The translations under genes were made by a program, and so were the position numbers. Under the pieces are notes generated by a model, which was given only the letters and a program-made list of their open reading frames with translations, searched no databases and was not told the origin of the DNA. Positions 26,266 to 34,100 of a stretch of DNA of 64,000 nt are shown in pieces. The DNA comes from Elusimicrobiota bacterium (GTDB lineage: Bacteria > Elusimicrobiota > UBA8919). Position 1 is the stretch's first letter. The number at the start of each line of letters is the position of its first letter. The DNA is taken from contig JAFGLF010000006.1 of assembly GCA_016928195.1 (NCBI GenBank), positions 1-64,000 of the forward strand, in the 5' to 3' direction.

Positions 26266-27663
26266 ATGAAGACCTATAAATTTAACATTTTATATTTTAC
26301 ATTTTACATCCAGCGTAGCTGGTTGGCTTTACTTTTTACTTTTTATATTTCACATTTTACATGCCTTTATGGCAAGGGTGCCGGTACCACTGTCAGCACG
26401 GTAATGATGCATACCTTTGGTGCAAGACAGATGTCACTCGGGGGCTGTGGGGCCTCTATCAATAATGATATTTATTCATTGTATTTTAATCCTGCCGGTC
26501 TTCATAAAATTTCAGAGAATCAGATGTCATCACTGTTTTCGAGTGGATTAAGTAATGATTATAAGGCTTCAGTTGTTTATGTGCACCCGCTTAATATACA
26601 AAGAGAGTCGGTTATTGCTTTCGGGGTTTTTCACTTGAACGGCGGTATAATGGAGATAAACTATGTTGACGGTACTTCTGAAGACGTTGTTTCGCAATCT
26701 GATTTTCTGGCGACCATAGGCTGGGGAGGATATTTATCGAAAAATACTTCAATCGGTTATAATATAAAATATCTTTCCACTAAACTTGCTGAGAAATATA
26801 GTACCTCTGCTATTGCTTTTGATGCCGGAGTACACATGTCCGTTACTAAAAGACTAAATATGGGTGTTTCTGCACAGAATTACGGGACTTCTCTAAAATA
26901 TCGTAGTGAGAAAGAATCGCTTCCGTTTTTAGCCCGCGGGGGTATATCTTACCAGTTACCGCTGGCTGATTCCCATTCAGTACTTACAGTAGTTGACGGA
27001 TTTTATTTGGTTAAAGAAAAAGATATTTATGGTTCTGCAGGTATTGAATATTCGATTCATCAGAAATATTTCTTAAGGGGAGGGTGTAAAATTCTTCCCG
27101 ACAGGAACGATTTTACATTAGGCGCAGGGCTAATATTTAAGGAAAAATTTTCTGTTGACTGGGCCACCGAGCTTTCCGTGCTAAACAACCCTCATAACAT
27201 ATCCTTCTCAATGCGATTTGGCGGAGCACGGGAGGATAAAGTAAGAAAAAAAGGGAGGGAAGAGAAAACAAAGATATGGAATCTTGCAGTCGCTGATTTT
27301 GTAGGCAAGAATGTTTCTCAAGCGGATGCATCAATTGTTACTGATTTCATAAGAACAGAACTTGTAAAAATTGGTAGATTTAATGTCGTTGAAAAAGCAA
27401 ATATGAATGAAATTTTGTCAGAAGCAGCATTTCAACAGACAGGTTGTACAACTGCCGAGTGCGCAGTTCAGATTGGAAAAATCTTAAACGTACAACAGAT
27501 GATTGTCGGTTCCCTTTCAAAACTTATGGATACATATTTTATCACTCTAAATCTCGTAGATGTAGAAACAGGTAAGATAGTAAAATCAGATAATATAAAA
27601 GCGTATTCCGCTGAGGAACTTCAATCCGTTTGTAAAACCCTTGCCAATAAACTTATAAAATAA
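26266..27663 (+). CDS. PorV-like outer-membrane barrel fused to a CsgG/FlgO-like domain
   Basis: A 465-residue protein with two parts. Residues about 45-330 are a PorV/PorQ-like beta-barrel: TFGARQMSLGGCGASINND and LYFNPAGL form the N-terminal signature, then strand-rich sequence follows. From about residue 340, WNLAVADFVGKNVSQADASI and VEKANMNEILSEAAFQQTGC introduce a CsgG/FlgO-type domain that ends in VGSLSKLMDTYFITLNLVDV. The N-terminal export signal is unusual: it appears encoded by repeat-like DNA of TTTTACATTTTACAT words and a CCAGC-GTA-GCTGG hairpin. In type IX secretion, PorV shuttles substrates; the fused domain could tether it to a periplasmic or outer-membrane ring. That role is inference. 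Confidence 0.78.
   Translation: MKTYKFNILYFTFYIQRSWLALLFTFYISHFTCLYGKGAGTTVSTVMMHTFGARQMSLGGCGASINNDIYSLYFNPAGLHKISENQMSSLFSSGLSNDYKASVVYVHPLNIQRESVIAFGVFHLNGGIMEINYVDGTSEDVVSQSDFLATIGWGGYLSKNTSIGYNIKYLSTKLAEKYSTSAIAFDAGVHMSVTKRLNMGVSAQNYGTSLKYRSEKESLPFLARGGISYQLPLADSHSVLTVVDGFYLVKEKDIYGSAGIEYSIHQKYFLRGGCKILPDRNDFTLGAGLIFKEKFSVDWATELSVLNNPHNISFSMRFGGAREDKVRKKGREEKTKIWNLAVADFVGKNVSQADASIVTDFIRTELVKIGRFNVVEKANMNEILSEAAFQQTGCTTAECAVQIGKILNVQQMIVGSLSKLMDTYFITLNLVDVETGKIVKSDNIKAYSAEELQSVCKTLANKLIK
26310..26322. repeat. Small palindrome in the signal peptide of the PorV-like fusion
   Basis: CCAGC-GTA-GCTGG lies between two similar runs of TTTTATATTTTACATTTTACAT and CTTTTTATATTTCACATTTTACAT type. 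The pair looks like an inserted repeat that now supplies part of the export signal. Confidence 0.6.
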
Positions 27664-27679
27664 GCGACTTCGTCGCACT

Positions 27680-27800
27680 GATTACACAGAGTATTAGAGA
27701 CGATTACACAGATTAGTAAATTGGTTTTATCTGTGTAATCTGCCTTTTAATCGCTGTAATCAAGTATCGGATTCAGTTTCCGATACTATAAACTTACAAA
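27680..27800. repeat. GATTACACAG / CTGTGTAATC repeat upstream of the transposase
   Basis: Left words GATTACACAGAG and CGATTACACAGATTAG face TTTATCTGTGTAATCTGCC and TCGCTGTAATC on the right; a further hairpin at about 27764-27786 (GTATCGGA / TCCGATAC) follows. This is the best-formed copy of the family and lies next to the RAYT gene, as expected for REP elements and their transposase. Confidence 0.75.
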
Positions 27801-27808
27801 ATAACAAT

Positions 27809-28276
27809 ATGTTACCAAAAAGAAAAAATTCATTGCGATTCAAGAACTGGAATTATAACCTGCCAGGACCATATTTTGTTACAGTTTGTATAGTTAATCG
27901 TAGGGGTGGACTTGTCCACACGCTATTTGAGCAAGAACCTGTGCGAAATTCTGTAATAGAAGTAATTAAAACCGTAGGGGCGGATTTATCCGCCCGAATT
28001 CACTGTATGGTTATTGCAATAGACCATTTTCACATATTAGTTACCTTGCCGGATGGCAAGATAATTTCATTATCAAAACTTATAGCAATAATAAAAGTTC
28101 GTATAACGCAATATTTTAGTCGGGCAGGTAAACCTGCCCCTACGCCGCCGAAAATTTGGCAAAGGTCATATTATGAACACATTATCAGAGATGAAAAGGA
28201 TTTTTTACAGAAAGCCAGATATATTGAAAACCATCCGGTAAAAGAAATTGGGAACGATTATGCTGAATGGCATTAA
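27809..28276 (+). CDS. REP-associated tyrosine transposase (RAYT, Y1/HUH family)
   Basis: A 155-residue Y1 transposase domain protein. IDHFHILVTL contains the HUH (H-F-H) metal-binding motif and WQRSYYEHIIRDEKDF holds the candidate catalytic tyrosine; the tail YIENHPVKEIG is typical of TnpA_REP. NWNYNLPGPYFVTVCIVNRR is the family N-terminus. Such enzymes cut and rejoin single-stranded palindromic REP DNA. This gene itself carries three short in-frame palindromes (27906, 27978, 28122). It converges on the lptG-like gene with a 16-bp gap. It is a good candidate mover of the palindromes in this window, but activity is not shown. Confidence 0.9.
   Translation: MLPKRKNSLRFKNWNYNLPGPYFVTVCIVNRRGGLVHTLFEQEPVRNSVIEVIKTVGADLSARIHCMVIAIDHFHILVTLPDGKIISLSKLIAIIKVRITQYFSRAGKPAPTPPKIWQRSYYEHIIRDEKDFLQKARYIENHPVKEIGNDYAEWH
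27906..27919. repeat. Palindrome GTGGAC-TT-GTCCAC inside the transposase gene
   Basis: A 6-bp stem with a TT loop is preceded by TAGGG. It encodes RGGLVHT, which replaces the usual short loop after the first beta strand. Confidence 0.8.
27978..27995. repeat. Palindrome GGGCGGAT-TT-ATCCGCCC inside the transposase gene
   Basis: An 8-bp perfect stem with a 2-nt loop is preceded by CCGTAGG. It encodes GADLSAR just before the HUH strand. Confidence 0.88.
28122..28139. repeat. Palindrome GGGCAGGT-AA-ACCTGCCC inside the transposase gene
   Basis: An 8-bp perfect stem with a 2-nt loop is followed by CTACG, so it is the inverted orientation of the TAGGGG-type element at 27978. It encodes RAGKPAPTP between the HUH and tyrosine motifs. 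Confidence 0.88.
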
Positions 28277-28292
28277 AAACTTTTTTGGGAAA

Positions 28293-29363
28293 TTATTTTC
28301 CAATTTTATATATTAGCAAAACAGAAATGCCCAGAAATACAATATTAGGGAACCATGCAGCCAGGATTGGATGTATAGTCTGGCTCATACCCATAGCAAG
28401 ACCTATTTCTACCGCCCCCCAATATAAAAATCCGATAAATATAGCAAGTGCAAAGGAAAAGATTTTTGCTGTTCTTGCGGTTTTTATTGCGAATGGTATT
28501 CCCAGAAAAATCATTATTATATTGGCAAATGGTTTTGCCAGTTTCGAATGCTTATATACCGTTTCTTTATGGAACGGTATCCCGGATTTTTTAAACCGCA
28601 GAATCATATCTGAAAGTTCTTTGTATGACATCTCATCGGGATTTCTTCTTAGATTCACAAATTCCGAAGGTTTTTTTTCAAACGGAAGCTTAATTGAAGC
28701 AAATTTTTCTGCTGTAAAACCTTTGTCTGAAAATTTTCCAATCGATACATCGGTAAGTTTAAGATAACCATTTTGCCATACCGCTTCTCTTGCTACGGTC
28801 TTTTCAATCAGCTCCATATTTTCGTTAAATTTAAGAATGATAAGTCCTAAGATTTTTTCATTGTTGCCATCTATTATTTTTGCAGAAAAAATCTTGTCGT
28901 TATCGATTTGAACAACATTAAAGGCTTCATTCGGCTGATATTTCCGTTTTTTGATTTCATGTTTCCATATTTTTGTATATTTTTTGTTAGATTTCAGCAG
29001 GATTGAATTATTAAAAAATATAAAAAATAGAGTTATTAAGATACTTGAGATGATTAGGAATTTTGAAATTGTGAGTATATTCATGCCTGCTGTTCTCAGG
29101 GCGGTAATTTCGTTGTTTCTTGCCAAATCTCCGATTGAGAAAAGCGTTGCCAAAAGCATTGCTACAGGAAATATGAGTGAAATCCATCCGGGAAAAGAAT
29201 AGAAGAGCGACAGAAGAAAAAGGAAAAAGGAAGCATCATGTTTAAAAATTACATCTATGCGGTCGAATATGTATGTTACACATATTATAAGTGAAAAAAC
29301 TATAACAGCAATGGACAGTGATTTTAAAAAGGTACCAGTAAGATATTTATCGATAATTTTCAT
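28293..29363 (-). CDS. LptF/LptG family permease (LPS export)
   Basis: A 356-residue protein of the YjgP/YjgQ family, with N-terminal helices (KIIDKYLTGTFLKSLSIAVI), a pair of helices around FPVAMLLATLFSIGDLARNNEITALRTAG, a periplasmic beta-jellyroll middle, and C-terminal helices. The NEITALRTAG motif after the second helix is characteristic. It pairs with the gene directly upstream on the same strand, as LptF and LptG form the membrane part of the LPS transporter. ATG 29363 is used; the longer start at 29435 lies in a repeat. Which one is LptG is guessed from order only. Confidence 0.9.
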   Translation of the reverse strand: MKIIDKYLTGTFLKSLSIAVIVFSLIICVTYIFDRIDVIFKHDASFFLFLLSLFYSFPGWISLIFPVAMLLATLFSIGDLARNNEITALRTAGMNILTISKFLIISSILITLFFIFFNNSILLKSNKKYTKIWKHEIKKRKYQPNEAFNVVQIDNDKIFSAKIIDGNNEKILGLIILKFNENMELIEKTVAREAVWQNGYLKLTDVSIGKFSDKGFTAEKFASIKLPFEKKPSEFVNLRRNPDEMSYKELSDMILRFKKSGIPFHKETVYKHSKLAKPFANIIMIFLGIPFAIKTARTAKIFSFALAIFIGFLYWGAVEIGLAMGMSQTIHPILAAWFPNIVFLGISVLLIYKIGK

Positions 29364-29392
29364 GTTAAGTACCGAATAAAAGCCGAATATAA

Positions 29393-29452
29393 AACCCGAA
29401 TTACGCGAATAATTATTCGAGTTATTCGTTATCATTCGTGTAATTCGTACTA
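29393..29452. repeat. ATTACGCGAAT / ATTCGTGTAAT repeat between the two Lpt genes
   Basis: CCGAATTACGCGAATAATT on the left complements TTCGTGTAATTCG on the right. It fills the gap between the two permease genes and separates their otherwise operon-like arrangement. Confidence 0.7.
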
Positions 29453-30538
29453 TCAGTGCCTAGCAATTTTTAATGTAAAAAATATTCCTGCTAATCCGAT
29501 TGTTAAATTTGGAAGCCACACCCCTGCTATCGGATTTACGAATCCTCTTTCGCCTAATGTGGTTCCTGCGACAAGAAGGATATAATAGATAAATATGATT
29601 GCAATGGTAGCAGTAATCCCGAAGCTTTTAGCTCTCTTTTTATAAAGAAGGGAAATAGGCCCTGCCACAAAGACGAATATGAAACTTGCAAATGCAAGAG
29701 CAATGCGCGAGTGATATTCGATACGGTAATAATGCTTTATATTTTCCGGTACTGTTTTTATTTTTTCTACTAAATCGGAGGATGTTAACTCTCTGATACC
29801 GCCTTCTCTTTTGGATAGAAAATCACTTTTCTGATTTAGTCCGAGTATCATCTCATTATCCGAGAAGCCGCATAAGTTAAATTCTCCTATTTTATTCAGG
29901 TTTTCTTTTAAAATTTTACCGTTATTAAGGCGAAATAAAATACCTTTTCCTTCGGCGATAGCCATTTCTGCAGTTTTGGCGGTTGTTATTGTAGGTAATC
30001 CTTCCTTCCATTGATAAATCAGTATATCATTGAGCTTATTGTCTTCTGAAATCCTTTTTATATATATATCATAATTTTGAATCTGAACAAAACTTTTCTC
30101 GGAAAACTGCATAATCGGATTTTTATATAAGATTTCATAATAGAATGTTTTAAACTTTGAGTTTGATTTCGGTGCCAACGTAGAATTAAAATAAAGCATA
30201 ATCAGGGAAAATACTAGTGAAATTATTATAATGGGTTTTATTATTGAGGGCATTGTCACGCCTGCTGTGTGTATTGCGGTTATTTCATTGTCTTCGTTTA
30301 GTCTGGAAAAAAGCAGAACCGTACCTGCAAGTATTGCCATTGGAACTGTGAATATAAAAAGGGAGGGTAGAATATACGAGAACAGTTTAATTGTGTTAAG
30401 TAATCCCACGCCTTTATTTAAAAGCAGGTCAGCAAGGTCGAAGAGACGGTCCATTAGCAATATGAAGGTAAACACTAAAAGGGATGTTAAAAATTTCGGG
30501 AAAAATTCGCTGATAAGATAGCGGTTGATTATTTTCAT
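29453..30538 (-). CDS. LptF/LptG family permease (LPS export)
   Basis: A 361-residue homologue of its downstream neighbour, with the same order of helices, jellyroll and helices. KIINRYLISEFFPKFLTSLL is the N-terminal helix, and FTVPMAILAGTVLLFSRLNEDNEITAIHTAG is the conserved second-helix motif. Together with the adjacent gene it would form the transmembrane dimer that takes LPS from the inner membrane in an ATP-driven complex with LptB, which is not in this window. Start ATG at 30538. Presence of both supports an LPS-bearing outer membrane. Confidence 0.91.
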   Translation of the reverse strand: MKIINRYLISEFFPKFLTSLLVFTFILLMDRLFDLADLLLNKGVGLLNTIKLFSYILPSLFIFTVPMAILAGTVLLFSRLNEDNEITAIHTAGVTMPSIIKPIIIISLVFSLIMLYFNSTLAPKSNSKFKTFYYEILYKNPIMQFSEKSFVQIQNYDIYIKRISEDNKLNDILIYQWKEGLPTITTAKTAEMAIAEGKGILFRLNNGKILKENLNKIGEFNLCGFSDNEMILGLNQKSDFLSKREGGIRELTSSDLVEKIKTVPENIKHYYRIEYHSRIALAFASFIFVFVAGPISLLYKKRAKSFGITATIAIIFIYYILLVAGTTLGERGFVNPIAGVWLPNLTIGLAGIFFTLKIARH

Positions 30539-30540
30539 AA

Positions 30541-30642
30541 AGTAACGCGAATGTACGCGAATAAAGAAACAACGCGAATTTACACGAATAAAAAATTTGT
30601 CCGCCGAGGCGGATTAGATTAGCGTTAATTTGCGTTTGATGT
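30541..30642. repeat. AACGCGAAT repeat with TCCGCCGAGGCGGA core
   Basis: AACGCGAATGTACGCGAATA and AACGCGAATTTACACG lie left of TCCGCCGAGGCGGA (30600-30613), with AGCGTTAATTTGCGTT to the right. It is a close relative of the element at 22297. Confidence 0.72.
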
Positions 30643-30660
30643 TCATTATACAAAAAGTAC

Positions 30661-30689
30661 TTGACAAAATCAAGAAATTTCATTATAAA
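30661..30689 (+). promoter_or_regulatory. Sigma-70-type promoter for the riboswitch leader and SprA-like gene
   Basis: TTGACA (30661-30666) and TATAAA (30684-30689) are separated by 17 bp. Predicted transcription would start near 30696, giving a leader of about 440 nt before the SprA-like start codon. Confidence 0.75.
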
Positions 30690-30705
30690 AGTACTAAGAC
30701 GATAA

Positions 30706-30767
30706 ACCCCGTTAGAAATAACTGAAGGGGGTTATCCCGTTAGATATTGTATATTTTCTAACGGGGT
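30706..30767. repeat. Palindrome with 13-bp stem ACCCCGTTAGAAA
   Basis: ACCCCGTTAGAAA (30706-30718) is exactly complementary to TTTCTAACGGGGT (30755-30767). A partial third copy of the CCCGTTAGA word lies between them. It lies at the 5' end of the leader RNA, just before the riboswitch core. Confidence 0.85.
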
Positions 30768-30784
30768 AAAGGCAAACTCTGAGA

Positions 30785-30863
30785 GGCGGTTCAATAGTTC
30801 AATGGTTGAAATGTTCACAAGGACTTAAGAACCAATGAACATACTAACAAATGAACTGACTTT
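30785..30863. repeat. GGTTCA-rich repeat in riboswitch hairpin 1
   Basis: It starts GGCGGTTCAATAGTTCAATGG and ends CAAATGAACTGACTTT. GTTCA words on the left face TGAAC words on the right, so it is itself a long imperfect hairpin. Its ends match those of the next repeat. Confidence 0.8.
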
Positions 30864-30892
30864 TTGGGGGGCGCAAAGCCACAACCCAGAAC

Positions 30893-30963
30893 GGCGGTTC
30901 ACAGGTTCAATGGTTCAAATGTTCTTAGGAACTAATGAACATACGAACAAATGAACTGACTTT
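30893..30963. repeat. GGTTCA-rich repeat in riboswitch hairpin 2
   Basis: It begins with GGCGGTTCA and ends with ATGAACATACGAACAAATGA followed by ACTGACTTT, almost the same as the copy at 30785-30863, but shorter by about 8 nt. It caps the second aptamer hairpin. Confidence 0.8.
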
Positions 30964-31048
30964 CTGGGTGCCGGGTTACCGAAATTAAAAGATAGGGCAA
31001 AAGTAAGCTTTTGTGCTTATGTATTTTTGCGCCTTTCTGTTGATTTAT

Positions 31049-31090
31049 CCGAGTTTCGGTTGTTACGGCAGTCCGTTGGCTCGGTTTTTT
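31049..31090 (+). terminator. Riboswitch expression platform, terminator-like hairpin
   Basis: CCGAG (31049-31053) pairs with CTCGG (31080-31084) followed by six T. An inner stem ACGG/CCGT lies at 31065-31076. CCGA-GTT-TCGG (31049-31059) is an alternative hairpin using the same left arm, as expected for a switchable terminator between aptamer and gene. Confidence 0.6.
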
Positions 31091-31134
31091 ATTGCTAAAT
31101 TTTAGTAAAAGATGTAAAATAGACAAATATTAAA

Positions 31135-34100
31135 ATGAAAAGAATTATTTTAATTATTTCTATTTTTTTGGTTTTAATTAGTTCTGTTCCCTTTGTTTTA
31201 GGAGAAGAGTTTGATATGGATGAATGGCAGAAGCTAAGGGGTCAGAAAGAGAAAAAAATATTTACCGATGAAAAAATTGAAACCGCTCTTCCTGGGACAT
31301 TACACATAAGTTCAGCCCCGGCTGTTCCAGAGCCAACGGTTCCTGCTATTCTTTCTGAAGGCATAGACCTTCCGTATGAATCAAAACTTGCGATTTCCGG
31401 AAGAAAATATATAGGTATGAAATATAAAACATCAAAATACCTGAATGAAAGAGAAGATGGCAAGCTTGCACCGTCTCCCAGCGGGTTCGAACTGAATCAG
31501 CAGCTTCAGGTCAGGGTTAAAGGAACAGTTAAAAGAAAAATTACCGTGAATGTAGATTATGACGATACAGTCGAGAATAAAAAAGATATTTCAATACAGT
31601 ATAAAGGCGACCCGGATGAAATTGTTCAGGAGGCGGCATTCGGAGATGTAACTTTGTCGCTACCGGGGACAGAATTTGTTTCATACAATAAAGCGGCATT
31701 TGGCGCGACAACAAAGTTGAAATATAAAAGGGCAAATGCATATGCGATTTTCTCCAGAACAAAAGGAACAACCGAAACAAAACGTTTCACAGGTTCAACA
31801 ACCTTTGAAAAAGAAGATATTAACGATACTTCATATTTAAGAAGAAAATATTATAAACTTGCACTTGACCCTTCACATCTCCCCATAAAGCCCGGAAGCG
31901 AAAAAATCTATATTGATGATAAAAATGCTGCGAACAATACTATTGTCACCTCCAGTATTACCGTTGCACAATATAATGTCTGGGGGTCATCGGTTCAGGC
32001 TACTGCTGAACTTTTATATGCAGGAAGCGATTATACTATTGACTACGAGAGAGGTGTAATTGTTTTTAGAAAAACAATAGAGGCGAATTATATAATTGCT
32101 GTTGATTATGAAAAGAAAGATGGTACAAGGGTAATAAATGATGCTCCCGGAGGTTTGTATAAAATGATAAAAGATGAATCGGACAACCTTCAGTATGAAT
32201 TAAAGAATTACTATTCAATAGGCAGGAGAAAGATAGTCAGGGATGATAATAAAGGTAATTTTATATTACAAATTTTGGACCTAAACCGTAAAGAAGTTAC
32301 CAGGATAGATGAAACCGCCCAGAATGTCAATTACCCGGAGTATGTAGAGGTGGATTTTGAAGCAGGAACTTTCAGGTTTACCGACGGCACAGGCAATGAT
32401 GCCGAACCTTTTCCCGCAGCAACCTATGCGAAATCTCCAACCCGCAGTCATATAATTTATCTTGAGTACAGATACAGAGCGAAATCATATCTTGTAAAAC
32501 CCAACATAGTTCCGCATTCGGAAAAGATAATGATGAATAATAAAATGCTGATTAGAGATGTAGATTATTTTATAGATTATGATTCCGGTTTTATTACATT
32601 TTTGAATGAGGAAAAAATTACCGATTCTACGGTTATAGAAATAACTTACGAATGGACTCCTTTTGGGGGTCAGCTGGACCAGACAGTTGTAGGGTTTCGC
32701 GGGGAGTACGCTCCGTTTGATAATTTCGGGTTTGGCTCTACTTTTTTATACAATTTCCCGGCAAAACCTCAAACTGCTCCGAGTGTCCGTTCTACCCCGG
32801 AAAGCATCGCTGTTTACGAATTTGATTCAAGAGCTTCATTTAAAAATTTGCCGTTACAGCCGTCTATCTCCGGGGAATATGCAGGCAGTGTAAAAAATCC
32901 CAATACATATGGTAATGCGCTTATTGAAAACATGGAAGGTATAAAAATGATATCTTCCATGGCCATCAATAAACTTTCATGGAAATACTCTGCAAATATA
33001 GCTGCAGATGTAACTGAATATGACTCACTTTACTGGGAAAATGTAGACGTTCAGAACGGTATAATCAATCCGTCTGTCCCGGAAGGCGAGAGGGAAACCA
33101 ACAGGCAGGTGCTGAACATTGCATATAAACTTCAGACCGGCAAAGAAACATCAATTATATATTCTATTTCGCGTCTTGGTGCTGATTACACAAAGAAACT
33201 TTTTCTTGAAGTGTGGATGTATGGTGACGGTTCGGGCGATGATGTTACATTATCCATCGGTTCTTTAAATGAAGATGCTGACGGTGACGGTGTTCTTGAT
33301 ACAGAGGATCTTAATTCCGACGGTATCTTGAATTCCGGTGAAGATGTGGGTATTTCGTTTAATCATCCCAGCGGTGTAGTTACAACAATAGGCAGTGCTA
33401 ATGGTAGGATCGACACCGAAGATCTCGACGGTGATGGTATCTTAAGAAGAAATGATAATATTTTAGGGAGTTTCGGTATAGCAAATTTTGTTAATTCGGA
33501 CGGTAGTCTTGGATTTATTGACGAATCCGGTAATCAGTATACAAGTATTTCCTGGACAGGCTGGAAACATTTTATACTGCCTCTCGGGGATGTTTCGTCC
33601 TGGGAAGCTGTAAAACAGGTCCGTATAACTGTGAAATCGACATCCGGAAGTTCCGTTTACCGTAATATTCAATTTGCCGAGATATCACTGGTTGGAAACA
33701 AATGGGAGAAGCCTGTTGTTACAGGGACCGGTATTAACGACAAAATGACTGCAACCGCAATTAATAATGTTGACAATACCGGATATATCCCGCTATACAG
33801 CTATTTCCCGTCACTCTATGAAGACCTTTATAATCTTGACAGTAATGATTTAATAGATAAGAAAGAACAGTCATTATTGCTTCAATATACACTCATCAAT
33901 GGTTCAAAAGCATCAACAAAAGTTGTTTTTTCCCGTGCCGAGGACTATTCTAAACACAGAAAACTTACTTATTTTTTATGGGGTGATGATTCAAAGGGAG
34001 CTACGTTTAAGATACAGTTCGGTGCAGAATCGGCATATTTTGAGCATACAATAACACCCAATTGGACAGGTTGGGGAAAGATAGTTTTAGAGCTTATAGA

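Larger units (their letters stand above)
30769..30985 (+). ncRNA. Probable cyclic-di-GMP-I (GEMM) riboswitch with enlarged hairpins
   Basis: The conserved core words occur in order: GGCAAA at 30771, GCGCAAAGCC at 30871-30880 and GCCGGGTTACCG at 30970-30981, as in class I c-di-GMP aptamers. Between them lie two hairpins: CTCTGAGAGG / CTTTTTGGGG (30777-30786 with 30860-30869, with G-T pairs) and ACCCAGA / TCTGGGT (30884-30890 with 30963-30969). In known members these hairpins are short with a GAAA-type tetraloop; here each is capped by a 70-80 nt repeat. A terminator-like structure follows before the SprA-like gene. Identity rests on motif order only. Confidence 0.74.

Noticed and set aside
28267..28767. 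A 166-aa + strand frame opposite the lptG-like gene
   Set aside because: It is the antisense shadow of a well-recognised permease and shows no family motif of its own.
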